Of a stretch of 64,000 nucleotides of DNA, positions 38,428 through 49,260 are shown piece after piece. The DNA is taken from NCBI GenBank assembly GCA_028023455.1, contig JAQFVV010006312.1:3555835-3619834 (forward strand), read 5' to 3'. A program made the position numbers and the translations under genes. Origin of the DNA: Epiperipatus broadwayi. Its lineage: Eukaryota > Onychophora > Udeonychophora > Euonychophora > Peripatidae. Under the pieces are notes generated by a model. It was given only the letters and a program-made list of their open reading frames with translations. It did no database searches and was not told the DNA's origin. The stretch's first letter is position 1. The number at the start of each line of letters is the position of its first letter.

Positions 38428-38629
38428 AAAATGATAGAAAATATAACTATGAACTAGCAAGAAAAGAAGTCTCAAGAGTATAAAACAACATTTTGGTATT
38501 GGTAGAAAATTTATATCTGCAATAAGAAAAAAATGAAATTATTACTAAAAAGAGAGATGAGTTCATGAAATGGGTAGATGACTTCTATCAAGAATTATAT
38601 AATAAAACAGTCAAAACTCTCCAAACATA

Positions 38630-38923
38630 TTGCTACTCAGTGCAAGCCAGAGTAATCAATGGATGCCAGGAGGGTTGTGCATAAAATCCCCATCTAATGC
38701 CTACTCATCCAATATCCCCAGACTAGTTTCTGGATTGTGGCCTTCATCAGTGAGGAGTTTTGAATCTGAGAGTATCAGTGTTTTCAGAGCCAAGGCTTTT
38801 AACTGACAAAGGCCACAAGCCAGAAACTAGTCTGGGGATATTGGATGAGTAGGCACTAGTTGGTGATTTTATGCACAACCCTTCTGCTATCTATTGATTA
38901 CTCTGGCTTGCACTGAGTGGCAA
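38630..38923. mobile_element. Foldback element inserted in the LINE
   Basis: The arms 38630-38743 and 38810-38923 are inverted copies of each other with few differences: TTGCTACTCAGTGCAAGCCA / TGGCTTGCACTGAGTGGCAA at the ends and GACTAGTTTCTGG / CCAGAAACTAGTC inward. The loop is about 66 bases. It separates the endonuclease side (ending near 38625) from the reverse transcriptase side (resuming near 38935). It carries CTGATGAAGGCC (minus strand) and CTGACAAAGGCC...GAAAC (plus strand) at the inner ends. No coding capacity; the host duplication is unclear. Confidence 0.88.
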
Positions 38924-40250
38924 GATATATAGAAAGTTTTGCCTGTTTTAATAACAGTTATAAGCAAGCATAAAAATGGTGATCATGTGATGTTTATTGA
39001 ATTATATATTAATAAAGAACAAGTACCTGCTATATGTATTATATCTTCTGAATCACCCAGAATTTTATATGAAAAAGTGAGACATGCAATTAAATTTATG
39101 AAGAAAGGAAAAGTTCCAGGTAATGATGGAATTATAATTGATATATTAAAAAAGCAGGTGAAGAAATAGAATTTTTTTTTAGCAAAGTTATATTCCAAAT
39201 ATATAAATGATAAAAATGTACAGACCTATCAGCCTTTTATCAGTTTTATACAAAAGTTTTACCAAGATAATTACAACTCGTCTACAGAGAATCCACCAAC
39301 CAAGAGAACAAGTTGGATTTAAAAGTGGTTTTACTACAGTAGATCATATCCAGGTATTGATAGAAATTATAGAAAGGACAAATGAATATGAGTTGCCATT
39401 ATACTTTGGATTTGAAGATCATGAAAAGGGATTTGATTCTATAAATATTTCTTCAGTGATTAAAACATTGAATCATCAAGTTATAGATCCAAGATATTGT
39501 CATATTTTGAAGAATATTATAAAAATGCAACAGCCACAATTAGATTATATAATTATACTAGGAAAGTCAACATTGAGAAGGGTGTAAGGGAGGGTGACTC
39601 CATATCTCCAAAAATTTTTACAGCAGTGCTGCAAGAATTATTTTATGAATTAAAATGGGAAGCTAAAGAAGTGAAAGTAAATGGAGATTATTTAAGTCAT
39701 TTAGATTTTGCAGATGGTGTAGTTGTTTTGAAAACAATGCTTTAGAACTGCAGAAAATTTTTCAGGAGTGATAAAAAGACTAAAGTAATGCTCAATGGAT
39801 TTTCTCAAAATATGAAAATAAAGATTGACTATGATGAGTTAGAAGAAGTTAACAGCTACAAATACCTTAGTCAGATTATTAATACAGATTGAAACATAAT
39901 AGATTAAATTAATCATAGAATTAAACTTGGTTGGAATGCTTTTGGTAGAAATAACTTCATATTAAAAGTAAATATGCCTATGTGTTTGAAAAGGAAGTTT
40001 TTTGATAAATGTGTTTTACCAGTTCTTACTTATGGATCTGAGACTTGTACCCTTAATAGAAGAGCAATACATAGACTTCAGACTACTCAAAGAAGTATGG
40101 AGAGGTGCATGTTGGGAGTAACAAGAAGAGGTCGAAAACACAATATATGTGTAAGAGAATAAACAGATGTTAGTGATCTCATTGAAAAAAATTAAATCTG
40201 AAGTGGAGTTGGGCTGGACATATTGCTAGATGAGATGATAATATGAAATA

Positions 40251-43200
40251 TTAATCAAAATAGAATACATATATATTTTAACTCTACATCTCTTCCTATA
40301 TCAAACTTTTTTTGTAAAACAAAAAAATCAAACGCTATATTTTACAATTAACTTTGGATTTTATGCAATTTCCTAATAAATGTTTCATATTACCCCCTCC
40401 TCCCACATTCCTAAGGTAAACAACTCTTTATCATAAGAGTTTTTGAAATAAATAAATTACTTTTTTTCTCAAAAAAATTAATTTAACCTCATTTTTTTCT
40501 ATTTCTTAGCCTTTTCTCTTTCTTTATGATTATTTCTAAGCTGATAAATGGTTAATAATAATCATTATTATGTTTATCTAAAGTGGGTTGTGTCAAAGAT
40601 GTAAAATTCAGGAAGTTTGACACATGTAGATCAAACTGCATACATATACTATTTGTATTGCATTTCACCATTTTATTGTTTTGAACCCCAACTATTCAAA
40701 TACAGCATATAGAAATTTGCTTGATCAATTAAAATATGTTCATTTTGAAGTTGCTTGAGTAATTAAATAATATTCAAAAACTTTAAAATTATGAATTTTT
40801 ATTATTATTGTACCAAAAATTAGTATTGGAAATATTTTTTTTAAAAAAAATTAAGCTAATCTGTTTACAAATATATATGAAATATTAATTTGTTTTATGG
40901 ATTTTAGTTACAAATAGACTTTAAAAAATAATAACTATATAGTTTAACGTTTGGGAAATCATATGATCTTTGAGTATACAAATGGGTGGTCAATCATATT
41001 ATTTTCATTCAATTGATTGAACTTATTTTTTCATTCAACAGAAAATCTGAGAGTATTGATACTGGAACTTTGACTTAGAGACAGAGATTTTAATTTTGAG
41101 CTAAGCACAATATAAAACAGAACGACATTTGATTATGGAGTGTATTATACTGTAAATACCTTTTTAAAGTAGGTTTCTACTCTTTAAGAACAATAAATAA
41201 TGAAATGTTTTCTGGAGATGACTTTATTATTTACTTTTTACTTATGAGACTTAATTAAGTAAAATTACTGCAATTCAATTCATGCATGCTACCTGTCACA
41301 ACGAAATCTTTCAAAATCAAAGAGCAGATTCTGAAAATATTGGTTACACTATGTATCTAAACTTTTTTGTCTTTACCTTATTTATCTTATTACACTATGC
41401 AATATCAACAATTGCATGCACTGTATGACTGTTGACTGTTGTATTTTTACTTGGTATCGTTTAAACCAAGAATTGCCCAAAAATTATATCACATTATCTA
41501 CTTGTTCAATAAAAAAAAGAAATACGTTTTTAGAAAAGGCTTTAGATAGAAGTATTTTTTAACTGGAAGTTGCCTAACATTGTTTTGGTATCCATTTTCA
41601 TAATTCATAAAATTTCTTCATCAAAATTTGCTAAAAATGGCTACTTTTATCATATTTAGAAAAGCTATAGGTGATAGTTATATGCAATGTAAATTATAAT
41701 TTAATTGTACAAAAATTATAAGAATTTATTTTTAATTAAAGAAACATTGACACAAATCTGGTTGTCACATAACTATATTTAAAAGAATGTATAAAGAACG
41801 TTTTCTAATTTTTCAAAAATCATATACAAGATATCTTATACAAACTTTGAATGGAGAACAGTGTCTAGCGATTGCAAAAATTGAATTAAACTTGAAGAGA
41901 CCTTCATTATATAATGGATCATAGTGATTGTAAATGATAATGATGATATAAATATGGTGATGTAAAATGACAATTCTTTAAAAGAAATCAAAGATTTTGA
42001 TGTATAATATATTTGCTCAATGATCATGTTAGTCAATTTAAATAATCTCCAACATCTGAAATTATAATACAACCATTAAAAGTCATTTTATTCTGTTTTC
42101 TATTAACTCTTTTTTAATTTTACAATCTGTAAGTCATTCTCTTAGTACTGATTCAATTTTTTATCTTGTCTTATTCCATCATTATTAAAACTTTTTGGTT
42201 AATTATATAATTCACTTTTCTCTTATCCCCACTCTTCTCATAAAAATGTAATTCAAAACTATAAAAAATATTTACCACTTCTGAGCCTTCATCTTTTTCT
42301 TTCTGTACTCTCTTAATATTTTATAAATCTTTTCAACATCTTTCATTTTAAACATAAATACTCAATTTCTCTCATAAATCATCATTATCGTTCAAATTCT
42401 AACGCATTTTTGCCTTCTAACCTTGATTCCAAAACGTTTACTCTTGCATCAAATAATAATAATTATTTTATATTAGGGACTTTATTTTTATTATATGATT
42501 TTAAAATACTTTGTATTTGTATTTATTTACCATAACTAAAAAAAAGTAATATCTTTTCTCTTTCTTCATAATTATTATCTCTATTAACATTCTCAATACA
42601 TCCATCTAACTAAATATTTATAATAAACATACAACTTACCTATGCTTCGTGAATGAGTATTTCCTTCTTTAACTATTTTGAGTATTATAAGTCCAATTAT
42701 CAAGATAGAATATTTTACTACTACAAAGATGATCTTTGCCCTATCATGGTAAACTTGAAGTCGAGTATTCCATCTACTTGTGAAAATAATATTAAAGCAA
42801 TTTTAACATTCGTAACAAATAATTTTATTTACAATATTAAAATAATAAACGAAATAGGGCAATAAATATTTTCAAGTGTTTCCATTTCCTCTTTATTTTT
42901 TTCTTCTCATTCTCCTTTCTCTCTTACTCTTTATACATATTTGATTACTTATATTAAAAATTCATTTTACTATTACTCAAATATATAACTTTTAAATATT
43001 AATAAATAAATATCAAAATAATCTTTGAGTTTAGTGATTTTTTTTATTCCCTTCAATTAAATAAAATAATTTATGAACTTTAAATTGACTACTATTGATA
43101 AATACTCATTATTGACCAAAGAAGTGTTTATAGTCTGTACCTTTATGTTCATAAATGCTCTTGTGATATTGATTATTATTGGTGTTTTATTATTACATTA

Positions 43201-44787
43201 ACTAATGTATCATCATTATTTTCCATCATTTTTGACTTACTGCCTGATGAAGATCTTTCCAAATTTAATCGTTTTTTTTTATCCCCATTTCTTTCTCCAC
43301 ATCATAAGAACACATTTTCTATTTCATCTAAGTAAAATAAAATGATAGAAACGGTAAAAATAAGTTGACATTTTATGAATAATATAAATTCCTCCTTCTA
43401 ATCTTGAATTATTCAGTTGTACAAGATACGCAATATATTCAGCTGACAGTATAAATTTCTAAGACAGTTAAGAAAAAATCATGTATATTTTGTCTTTAAT
43501 TTTTTTTTCATGTGTATCAACAATTTAAAATGCATTACTGATAATTTCTTTTAACAAATGTATATGGAGGGGGGGGGTATACATAAACATTTCTATCAAG
43601 ATTTAACATTTAGGAAAGACAAAAAATTCTTTTCATGGGTTCATTGAGATTCATATACTTAGCTACACCACATACTGTATATAACTGTGTATTTTATAAT
43701 GCAATAAGACATAAAATATAGTTGTCTAAGACATTAGTGTCTCCTGCTTTTTATCTTTGTTTCATGGTGATTATTATTCTTTAAAACACCAATTACTTCA
43801 ATAAGCAATAATTTTTTGTAAACTATATTTATTTTGTGCCAATGCCAATATAATAAAATATTGAGTTTGTAATTTATTCAGGATCATTGGTAAAATACTT
43901 ATATATAAAAATCCAAATTGTTTTGAAATTCTCACAATATTTAAACCAATATCAAACAATTATAAAAAGAAAAAAAAACAATATTATTGTTTCATTTATG
44001 CAATTAAGTGTACACTTACTTTTGAAGATATCTTAGATTTATTGCTATTAGTGATGGAAAAAAAGTATTTATATGTCGATTTAATTTAAATGCGAAAAGT
44101 GATATTATTGTCATATACACATTCACACCACCACTTCCAAACACACACACACACGTGTGTGTGTATATCGTATATTGAGTTGAAATGAATCCCAACTAAA
44201 CGGATATTGTAATTATAACGTTTATGAATTAATGTAGATCTGTATTAATCTGATAAAACAATAATACCGGATATGATACATGTAATATTTTTTTTCAGTA
44301 TCCCTGGCCTGAAATAACTAAAATATTAAATTAAAAAATAAGTAGTTCTGAAATAAACAGGAGTTAAAATTTAATCAAGGAAGTTATGATATAATCACTT
44401 TTTTAGGTTAATAATAATAATAATAATAATAAAATGTTTTGTCTATATCAAGATATTTGCATATAAGTGTATGTACATCGTTCGTAAAAAAAATTCTTTT
44501 TGGATAAACTGCTCATTTAATTAATATATAAGAGTTAAACCAATATTATAAATGTCAATTTATGGTTATGTAAAGAAAGCATTTTTGAATGCCATTTATC
44601 ATAAATTGTAAAGATAATACTGAATATCAGAATATATAAAAAAAATTGGTAATTATGCTAGAATAATAAATGTGTTATATAAATAAATCATTGTTTGATA
44701 ATAATAAAAAGTTAATTTGGTAAATATATATATATATTAAGTCTAATAATGTTCAAGGCTAAACGGGTTTGTAAGTAATCATCAAAA
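40251..44787. other. AT-rich stretch, no gene seen
   Basis: No supportable exon. Open frames at 41836-42072 and 42653-42865 have no motif and an AT-driven composition. A G9 run lies at 43569-43577, a CACACACGTGTGTGTG palindrome at about 44142-44166, and an (AAT)n run at 44410-44431. Confidence 0.5.
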
Positions 44788-44954
44788 ATCCGTCAATACT
44801 TAGACAATTTCAATATCAATAACAATCAACAATTTCAAACTGTTGTCAAGGAGAAGTCCTTTTAACAATAAAGAAATTTCATGAGGTTGCCTTGACAACA
44901 GTTTGAAATTGATGATTGTTATTGATATTGGGATTGTCTAAGTATTGTCTGGTT
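44788..44954. repeat. Inverted repeat with about 64-bp arms
   Basis: The left arm 44788-44851 and right arm 44890-44954 are near-complementary: GTCAATACTTAGACAATTTC matches an inverted partner ending GATTGTCTAAGTATTGTC, and TTTCAAACTGTTGTCAAGG matches CCTTGACAACAGTTTGAAA. The loop is 38 bases. Probably a small foldback transposon; no clear target duplication. Confidence 0.85.
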
Positions 44955-45905
44955 TTTAATATATATAATACTGAGGTATATATTATATATATTTTTAGTT
45001 ACGAAAAGATAACATTACTTTTCAATCAAGTCAATCCTTAAATACACAAAATTAATCTTCAAATAAATAAATTAAGCTGTTTTTAAAAGAGATAAGAAAT
45101 AATATATTACTTAAAGAAAAAAACTATGATTAAAATGCTGACATTATGAGTTTTGTTAAAATTGGCTTATAATTGGACTGTTATTTTTGAGAAAGTTATC
45201 TAGAAAGATTTTTTCTTGATTAAATCTACAATTATGACTATTCATCTTGCAAATATATAAAATCTGTTTCAAGTACAAGCTACTGACTTTAATACCAAGC
45301 ACTTTATTTTTTTTTTTACTTTATCAGAGAATGTATATGCCATTTGGTATATGAATTAACTCAAAAGTTTGGCTAAGCAAAAGATTTTTGAATAGAAATT
45401 CTTCAATGAAGACATCCATGTAAACACTTCCAAAATTCAATACATAATAAATGTTTGTCACGTGTATAGTTAATAATCCCTGTAAAAGAAAAAAAAGCAT
45501 CACTCCTGTGGAATTTATAATTTACTCAAACAAATAGTGAATAGAATGGTCAATGTAGAAAAATTATAATCATTTAACAAATGTGGAGATTGTCAGTGTA
45601 CAATAAGTGAGATCTTTTCTATCTGTCTGTATGTATAAATGTTTGTGTATGTGATAAAAAGTATTGAATTTATGCACAACACATAGATTGATCAATTGAC
45701 CTTTCTAAACATTTTGTTTAGACAAAAATCCTGCCATAAATAAATATGGATGCCCTCACACTCAGAAGCACTTAAAAGATTACATAATATTTAGAAGTAA
45801 GAATACAAGAGAAGTTTACATTACTTGAACACTTACAAACACAAATTGTTGGAAAGATCATAGATTAGAAGCTCCATGATTAAAATACTACATTAAAAAT
45901 AGATA
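44955..45905. other. AT-rich stretch, no gene seen
   Basis: No coding or structural signal supported. Confidence 0.5.
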
Positions 45906-46770
45906 TTATATATAGAGCTCACAAATAATCTCTTAACAAGTTTTTCAGAATAGCCCTAACCCCAGAACAGTTTCTGCTACTGGCTTCCTCAGTGAGGTAC
46001 TAGGATATTTAAGCATTAGATTAAAAATACCAGGACAAGCTCAGCTCATTATCTAATGGATAACTATTAATTAGAAAATCTGAAAATTTCAAACATTCAT
46101 ATGTCGTCCAATCCAGCTACCTAACTTAAATAGCCATATGGAACTGAACCAAGTTCAGATACATCATATATTAATAACTTTCACAATATAAAATCACCAA
46201 AGCTTTAATAGCCAAACATCAATCTAATCTAATGCTTGAATGTCCTAGCACCTCACTGAGGAAGCCTGTAGCAAAAACTGGTCTGGGGATATTCTGAAAA
46301 GCTTTTTAAGAGTCTATTTGCAAGCTCTATATATAACATTTGTAATACAAATTTGTTAAATTGGGTCATGTGACATATGACTTGATTTCTTTGTAATTTT
46401 ATTTTTTGCTATTAAGGCTTTGGTGATTTTATATAGCTAAAGTTATTAATATATGGTGTATCTGAACTTGGTTCAATCTCATATGGCTATTTAAGTTAGA
46501 TAGTTGGATTGGAAGACATATAAATGTCTGAAAATTTCAGATTTTCTACTTAATAGTTATCCCTCAGATAAAGTGTTGGGTTTGTCTTGGTATTTTTAAT
46601 CTACTGCTTGAATATGCAAGCATGTGATTAAGGAAGCCAGTAGCAGAAACTGGTCTGGGGTTGGGGATATTCTGAAAACTTTGTTAAGAGCTTATTTGTA
46701 AGCTCTATATATAACATTTGTAATACAAGCATGTTAATTTAGATCATGTGACATATGACTTTATTTCTTT
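45906..46770. mobile_element. Complex foldback element with internal direct repeats
   Basis: The outer blocks are inverted: TATATATAGAGCTCACAAATA at the left and TATTTGTAAGCTCTATATATA at the right. Within the right part two direct repeats of about 163-167 bases (46233-46395 and 46604-46770) share TGCTTGAAT, GGTCTGGGG, AAGCTCTATATATAACATTT and CATGTGACATATGACTT. They flank a block (about 46400-46600) that is the inverted copy of 46020-46215. The layout is A, B, A', B', A''. Each A-type block has CTGAGGAAGCC (or a variant) followed by AGCAGAAACTGGTCTGGGG. It resembles the 35.3-kb element. The direct plus inverted terminal layout recalls Penelope-like pseudo-LTRs, but there is no coding sequence to test that. 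Confidence 0.75.
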
Positions 46771-47663
46771 ATAAAAAATAGATATTATTCCAATCACATT
46801 CATAAAAAATTGATATTCATTCTTTAAAAAAATCTACTGTATATATTAAATTTCAAAAGCTACTTTTTAAAATTGCTAGTTTGAATCTTCATGACTCTTA
46901 TTTTATGGAAGCATGAATTTCTTTAAAGTGGTGTTACGAATCCAAATAAATCTGTTCAATGAAAAGAAGAATCATGAGTGTTTTTTTATTTTTTTGATAA
47001 TGATTTTATTAAAAGAATGTGGTATTTTCTACTTGCAGAATAATAGATTGCATTAGGGACATCATATTAAATATCAAGATATGAAGAAAGAAGTTCAGCA
47101 ATTAATAAGAAGGCTTAAAAATAATTGGTGGATTAAAACTGCAAATAAAATACACACATTTGTGGATCATGGTCATTCTTGATCAAATTTCGATGCATTA
47201 AAAGTCACATAAAGGATCTGAGAAATGGTATCACAATTTTATTAATTCCAAAAATGATACTCTTTTATATGATAAATAATTTGTGTAGACTGAGTTTTTG
47301 AATGATAAAACATAAATTGAAATGAGATATCCATTTTACCTACTTTTTTTAGATTTGGACAAAGATGTATAGCTTAGTGAAGTAAAAACAGCTGCTTTTA
47401 ATCTAAAAAAAGGAAAGTCTGCAGTTTCTAATTAAATTCCTGTAGATTTTAAAATTTGATGGTGCTCAGTTAGCTTCAACATATTGTAATTTTTTAGAAT
47501 ATATGTACCCATGAATGTAGCATGTTAGTCTTAAATATGCTTGTGTTGTTTCAATTTAATTATCAAGGAAAACAGACAAAATTGCATTTACGATCTTAAT
47601 TTTTAAAATTTTAATAATTTTTAATTTATAATATATCTTCATAATAAATTTTTTTTTTTTTTT

Positions 47664-47676
47664 GGGGGGGGGGGGG
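47664..47676 (+). repeat. G13 homopolymer following a T-run
   Basis: A T-run of about 15 bases is followed directly by 13 Gs, inside the decayed LINE. It is the longest of at least six G/C homopolymers of 9 or more in the window. Confidence 0.9.
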
Positions 47677-48104
47677 AGTTTTTATATTTATTTTAAATTA
47701 ATTTAGTGGGTTGGGTTGAAAAAAATAAAAGTTGGTTCCCTTTTTCTTTTTTATAGTTGTTTCTCCCAGTATTACTGATTGGTTGGTAATAATAACACAG
47801 GGCGGGGGGTTCCCCCTCGTAAGTTATTAATTAGTATGGAATATTATTATTATCTTGTTCAGTGAAATTAATTTTAAAAATTTTGTTTGACAGATTACTT
47901 TCAGTTATGGATGAATTGTTACCAGAGATTCAACGTAGCTTTACGTGTCAGAAATAAAAAAGTGATTTATAATTTACTTTTATTGATTTGGGCAATACAT
48001 TTGATACTGTTAATAAAGCAGTTATATGATTTTATTTAAATTAATTGGTTATCCAGAAAATTTGTTCATATTATCCATGGTGGAATGACAGGAGGTGTTA
48101 TATT

Positions 48105-49035
48105 TATAAATAATTTTATTGAAAAACCATATGTAATAATGATACAATTGTCAATCAAAAAAAATAGTTATCCATGTTAGTCAGGCAACCAAATGTTCTG
48201 ATGTGGTTACTGGTGTTGTTAATCCAGATTAATCAGGCTCCATGTGTTGTCAAATAAAAATCTGGATGAGATTATTCTGTCTTTATGGCAAAATTCCTTT
48301 AGCTTGGAAATGAATGTGTCTTCAGGCTTGGGATGAGGAAAGGTAAACTTGTTGTGACATCTGGCCATCCAGATAGCATAAGTGAGAAAGGTTGAGAGAC
48401 TTGTGGTGACATAATCCCTGGACAGGAAGCAGCATTTAATATTTAAGATTTTGTTCAGGGAAATGTGGCAGTGGTAAGTAATTAAAGTTCTGATTTTGTT
48501 ATATGCTGGGTAATCATTTATCATATGATCAAAGGTTTCACAGGTCCTATGGCAGTTGTGACATGTATGATCTATATTCTTGAGGAATCTCCTGTAGTGC
48601 AGGAACCAGTTTGTCTGGAGTGAATTCAGGTTGATTTTCACTAGAAAGTCCAGGAACCTTGGCTCCAGCTTGAGATGCTTGAAAAACCTGGTGACCACCT
48701 GATTGTTACCACCGAGGTAAGGAATGGTAGAGTTTTGTGTGGGAAATAGCAGGCTATGAGCATACCAAATGGAGATTTTTTTCTGAATACTAGGGTAGAG
48801 TGGCCATTGTGAGCGAAAAGGTAGTCAAGTATCTGATTTAGCCAGCTTATCTTTGAAGGTGGAGGTCTGTCTGATGGAATGACTGGTTGTTCCGCTACAA
48901 TCAGGGAAAATTTCTTTTGTAGGATGTGGATAAGAGAGTGGCACTTTTGGTAATATATAGAAAACATTGCGTGCAACAACATAATTCCTATGGCCGCTGT
49001 CTTACCATTCCACAAAAGCCGTGCACAGATTTGGT
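48105..49035 (-). mobile_element. 5'-truncated L1/Tx1-like LINE 3' end, nested insertion
   Basis: On the minus strand two overlapping frames give the C-terminal part of a LINE polyprotein. The first frame (49015 to about 48690) contains WNGKTAAIG and ISWLNQILDYL. The second (48698-48219, 159 codons) contains FLVKINLNSLQTNWFLHYRR followed by the zinc-binding-like CHNCHRTCETFDHM that marks the reverse-transcriptase zinc-binding domain. One frameshift joins them. The insert is flanked by the perfect 15-bp direct repeat AGGAGGTGTTATATT (48090-48104 and 49036-49050). Its 3' tail at the left end contains AATAAA on the minus strand. It may be the same clade as the 19-21 kb remnant. Confidence 0.88.
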
Positions 49036-49260
49036 AGGAGGTGTTATATTACAGGTAGATAATCTGAGACACTCCAAATTAAAACTGGTTTTAAATAAGG
49101 TTGTGTACTTTCTTCAATGTTTTTTCCAACTTTTATGACAATGGTCTTTGCAATTGTCTGTAGACAGTTTGTCAAACAGAGATTAAGAGTCAATAGATAA
49201 AATTTTACCATAAATATACTGCAAATATATTGAAAGGAAATTTTAAGGTTAATGGATATC

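Larger units (their letters stand above)
37140..40250 (+). pseudogene. RTE-like LINE (endonuclease plus reverse transcriptase), disrupted
   Basis: Non-LTR retrotransposon coding for an AP-endonuclease/reverse transcriptase polyprotein. Endonuclease part: TYNCRSL near 37265, KLDIIGFCEVR near 37335, VYAPTS near 37567, GDFNAGIG near 37672, LDYIL near 37870 and SNHRLVR (family SDHR) near 37940. Reverse transcriptase part: KGKVPGNDGI near 39105, YRPISLLSVLYK near 39220, REQVGF..GFTTVDHIQ near 39310, FEDHEKGFDS near 39415, GVREGDSISP near 39585 and LDFADG near 39705, where the second catalytic Asp of FADD is Gly. The tail has SYKYLSQII near 39855, LPVLTYGSETC near 40017, and KWSWAGHIAR near 40200. 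There are several frameshifts and stops. A SINE (38337-38427) and a foldback element (38630-38923) are inserted in it. Motif order and spacing fit the RTE clade. It is dead. Confidence 0.88.
46985..49260 (+). pseudogene. Second LINE reverse transcriptase relic, split by an insertion
   Basis: The plus strand reads NNWWIKTANKI near 47120 (family NNWW..KA.EIQ), EVKTAAFNLKKGKSAVS near 47375 (the LK.GK..G.D region), LPEIQRSFTCQK near 47915, FIDLGNTFDTVNKA near 47975 (motif A, FIDL.KAFDTVNR) and IHGGMTGGVI at 48076-48104. The frame is broken by 931 inserted bases and resumes at 49036 with GGVILQVDNLRHSK and then GFK-stop-GCVLSSMFF (motif B, GVKQGCVLSP.LF). The second Asp of motif C is not found. 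Many stops. It is a different family from the 37-kb element. Upstream and downstream limits are approximate. Confidence 0.75.

Noticed and set aside
42653-42865. 70-codon plus-strand open frame
   Set aside because: AT-driven composition and no recognised domain.
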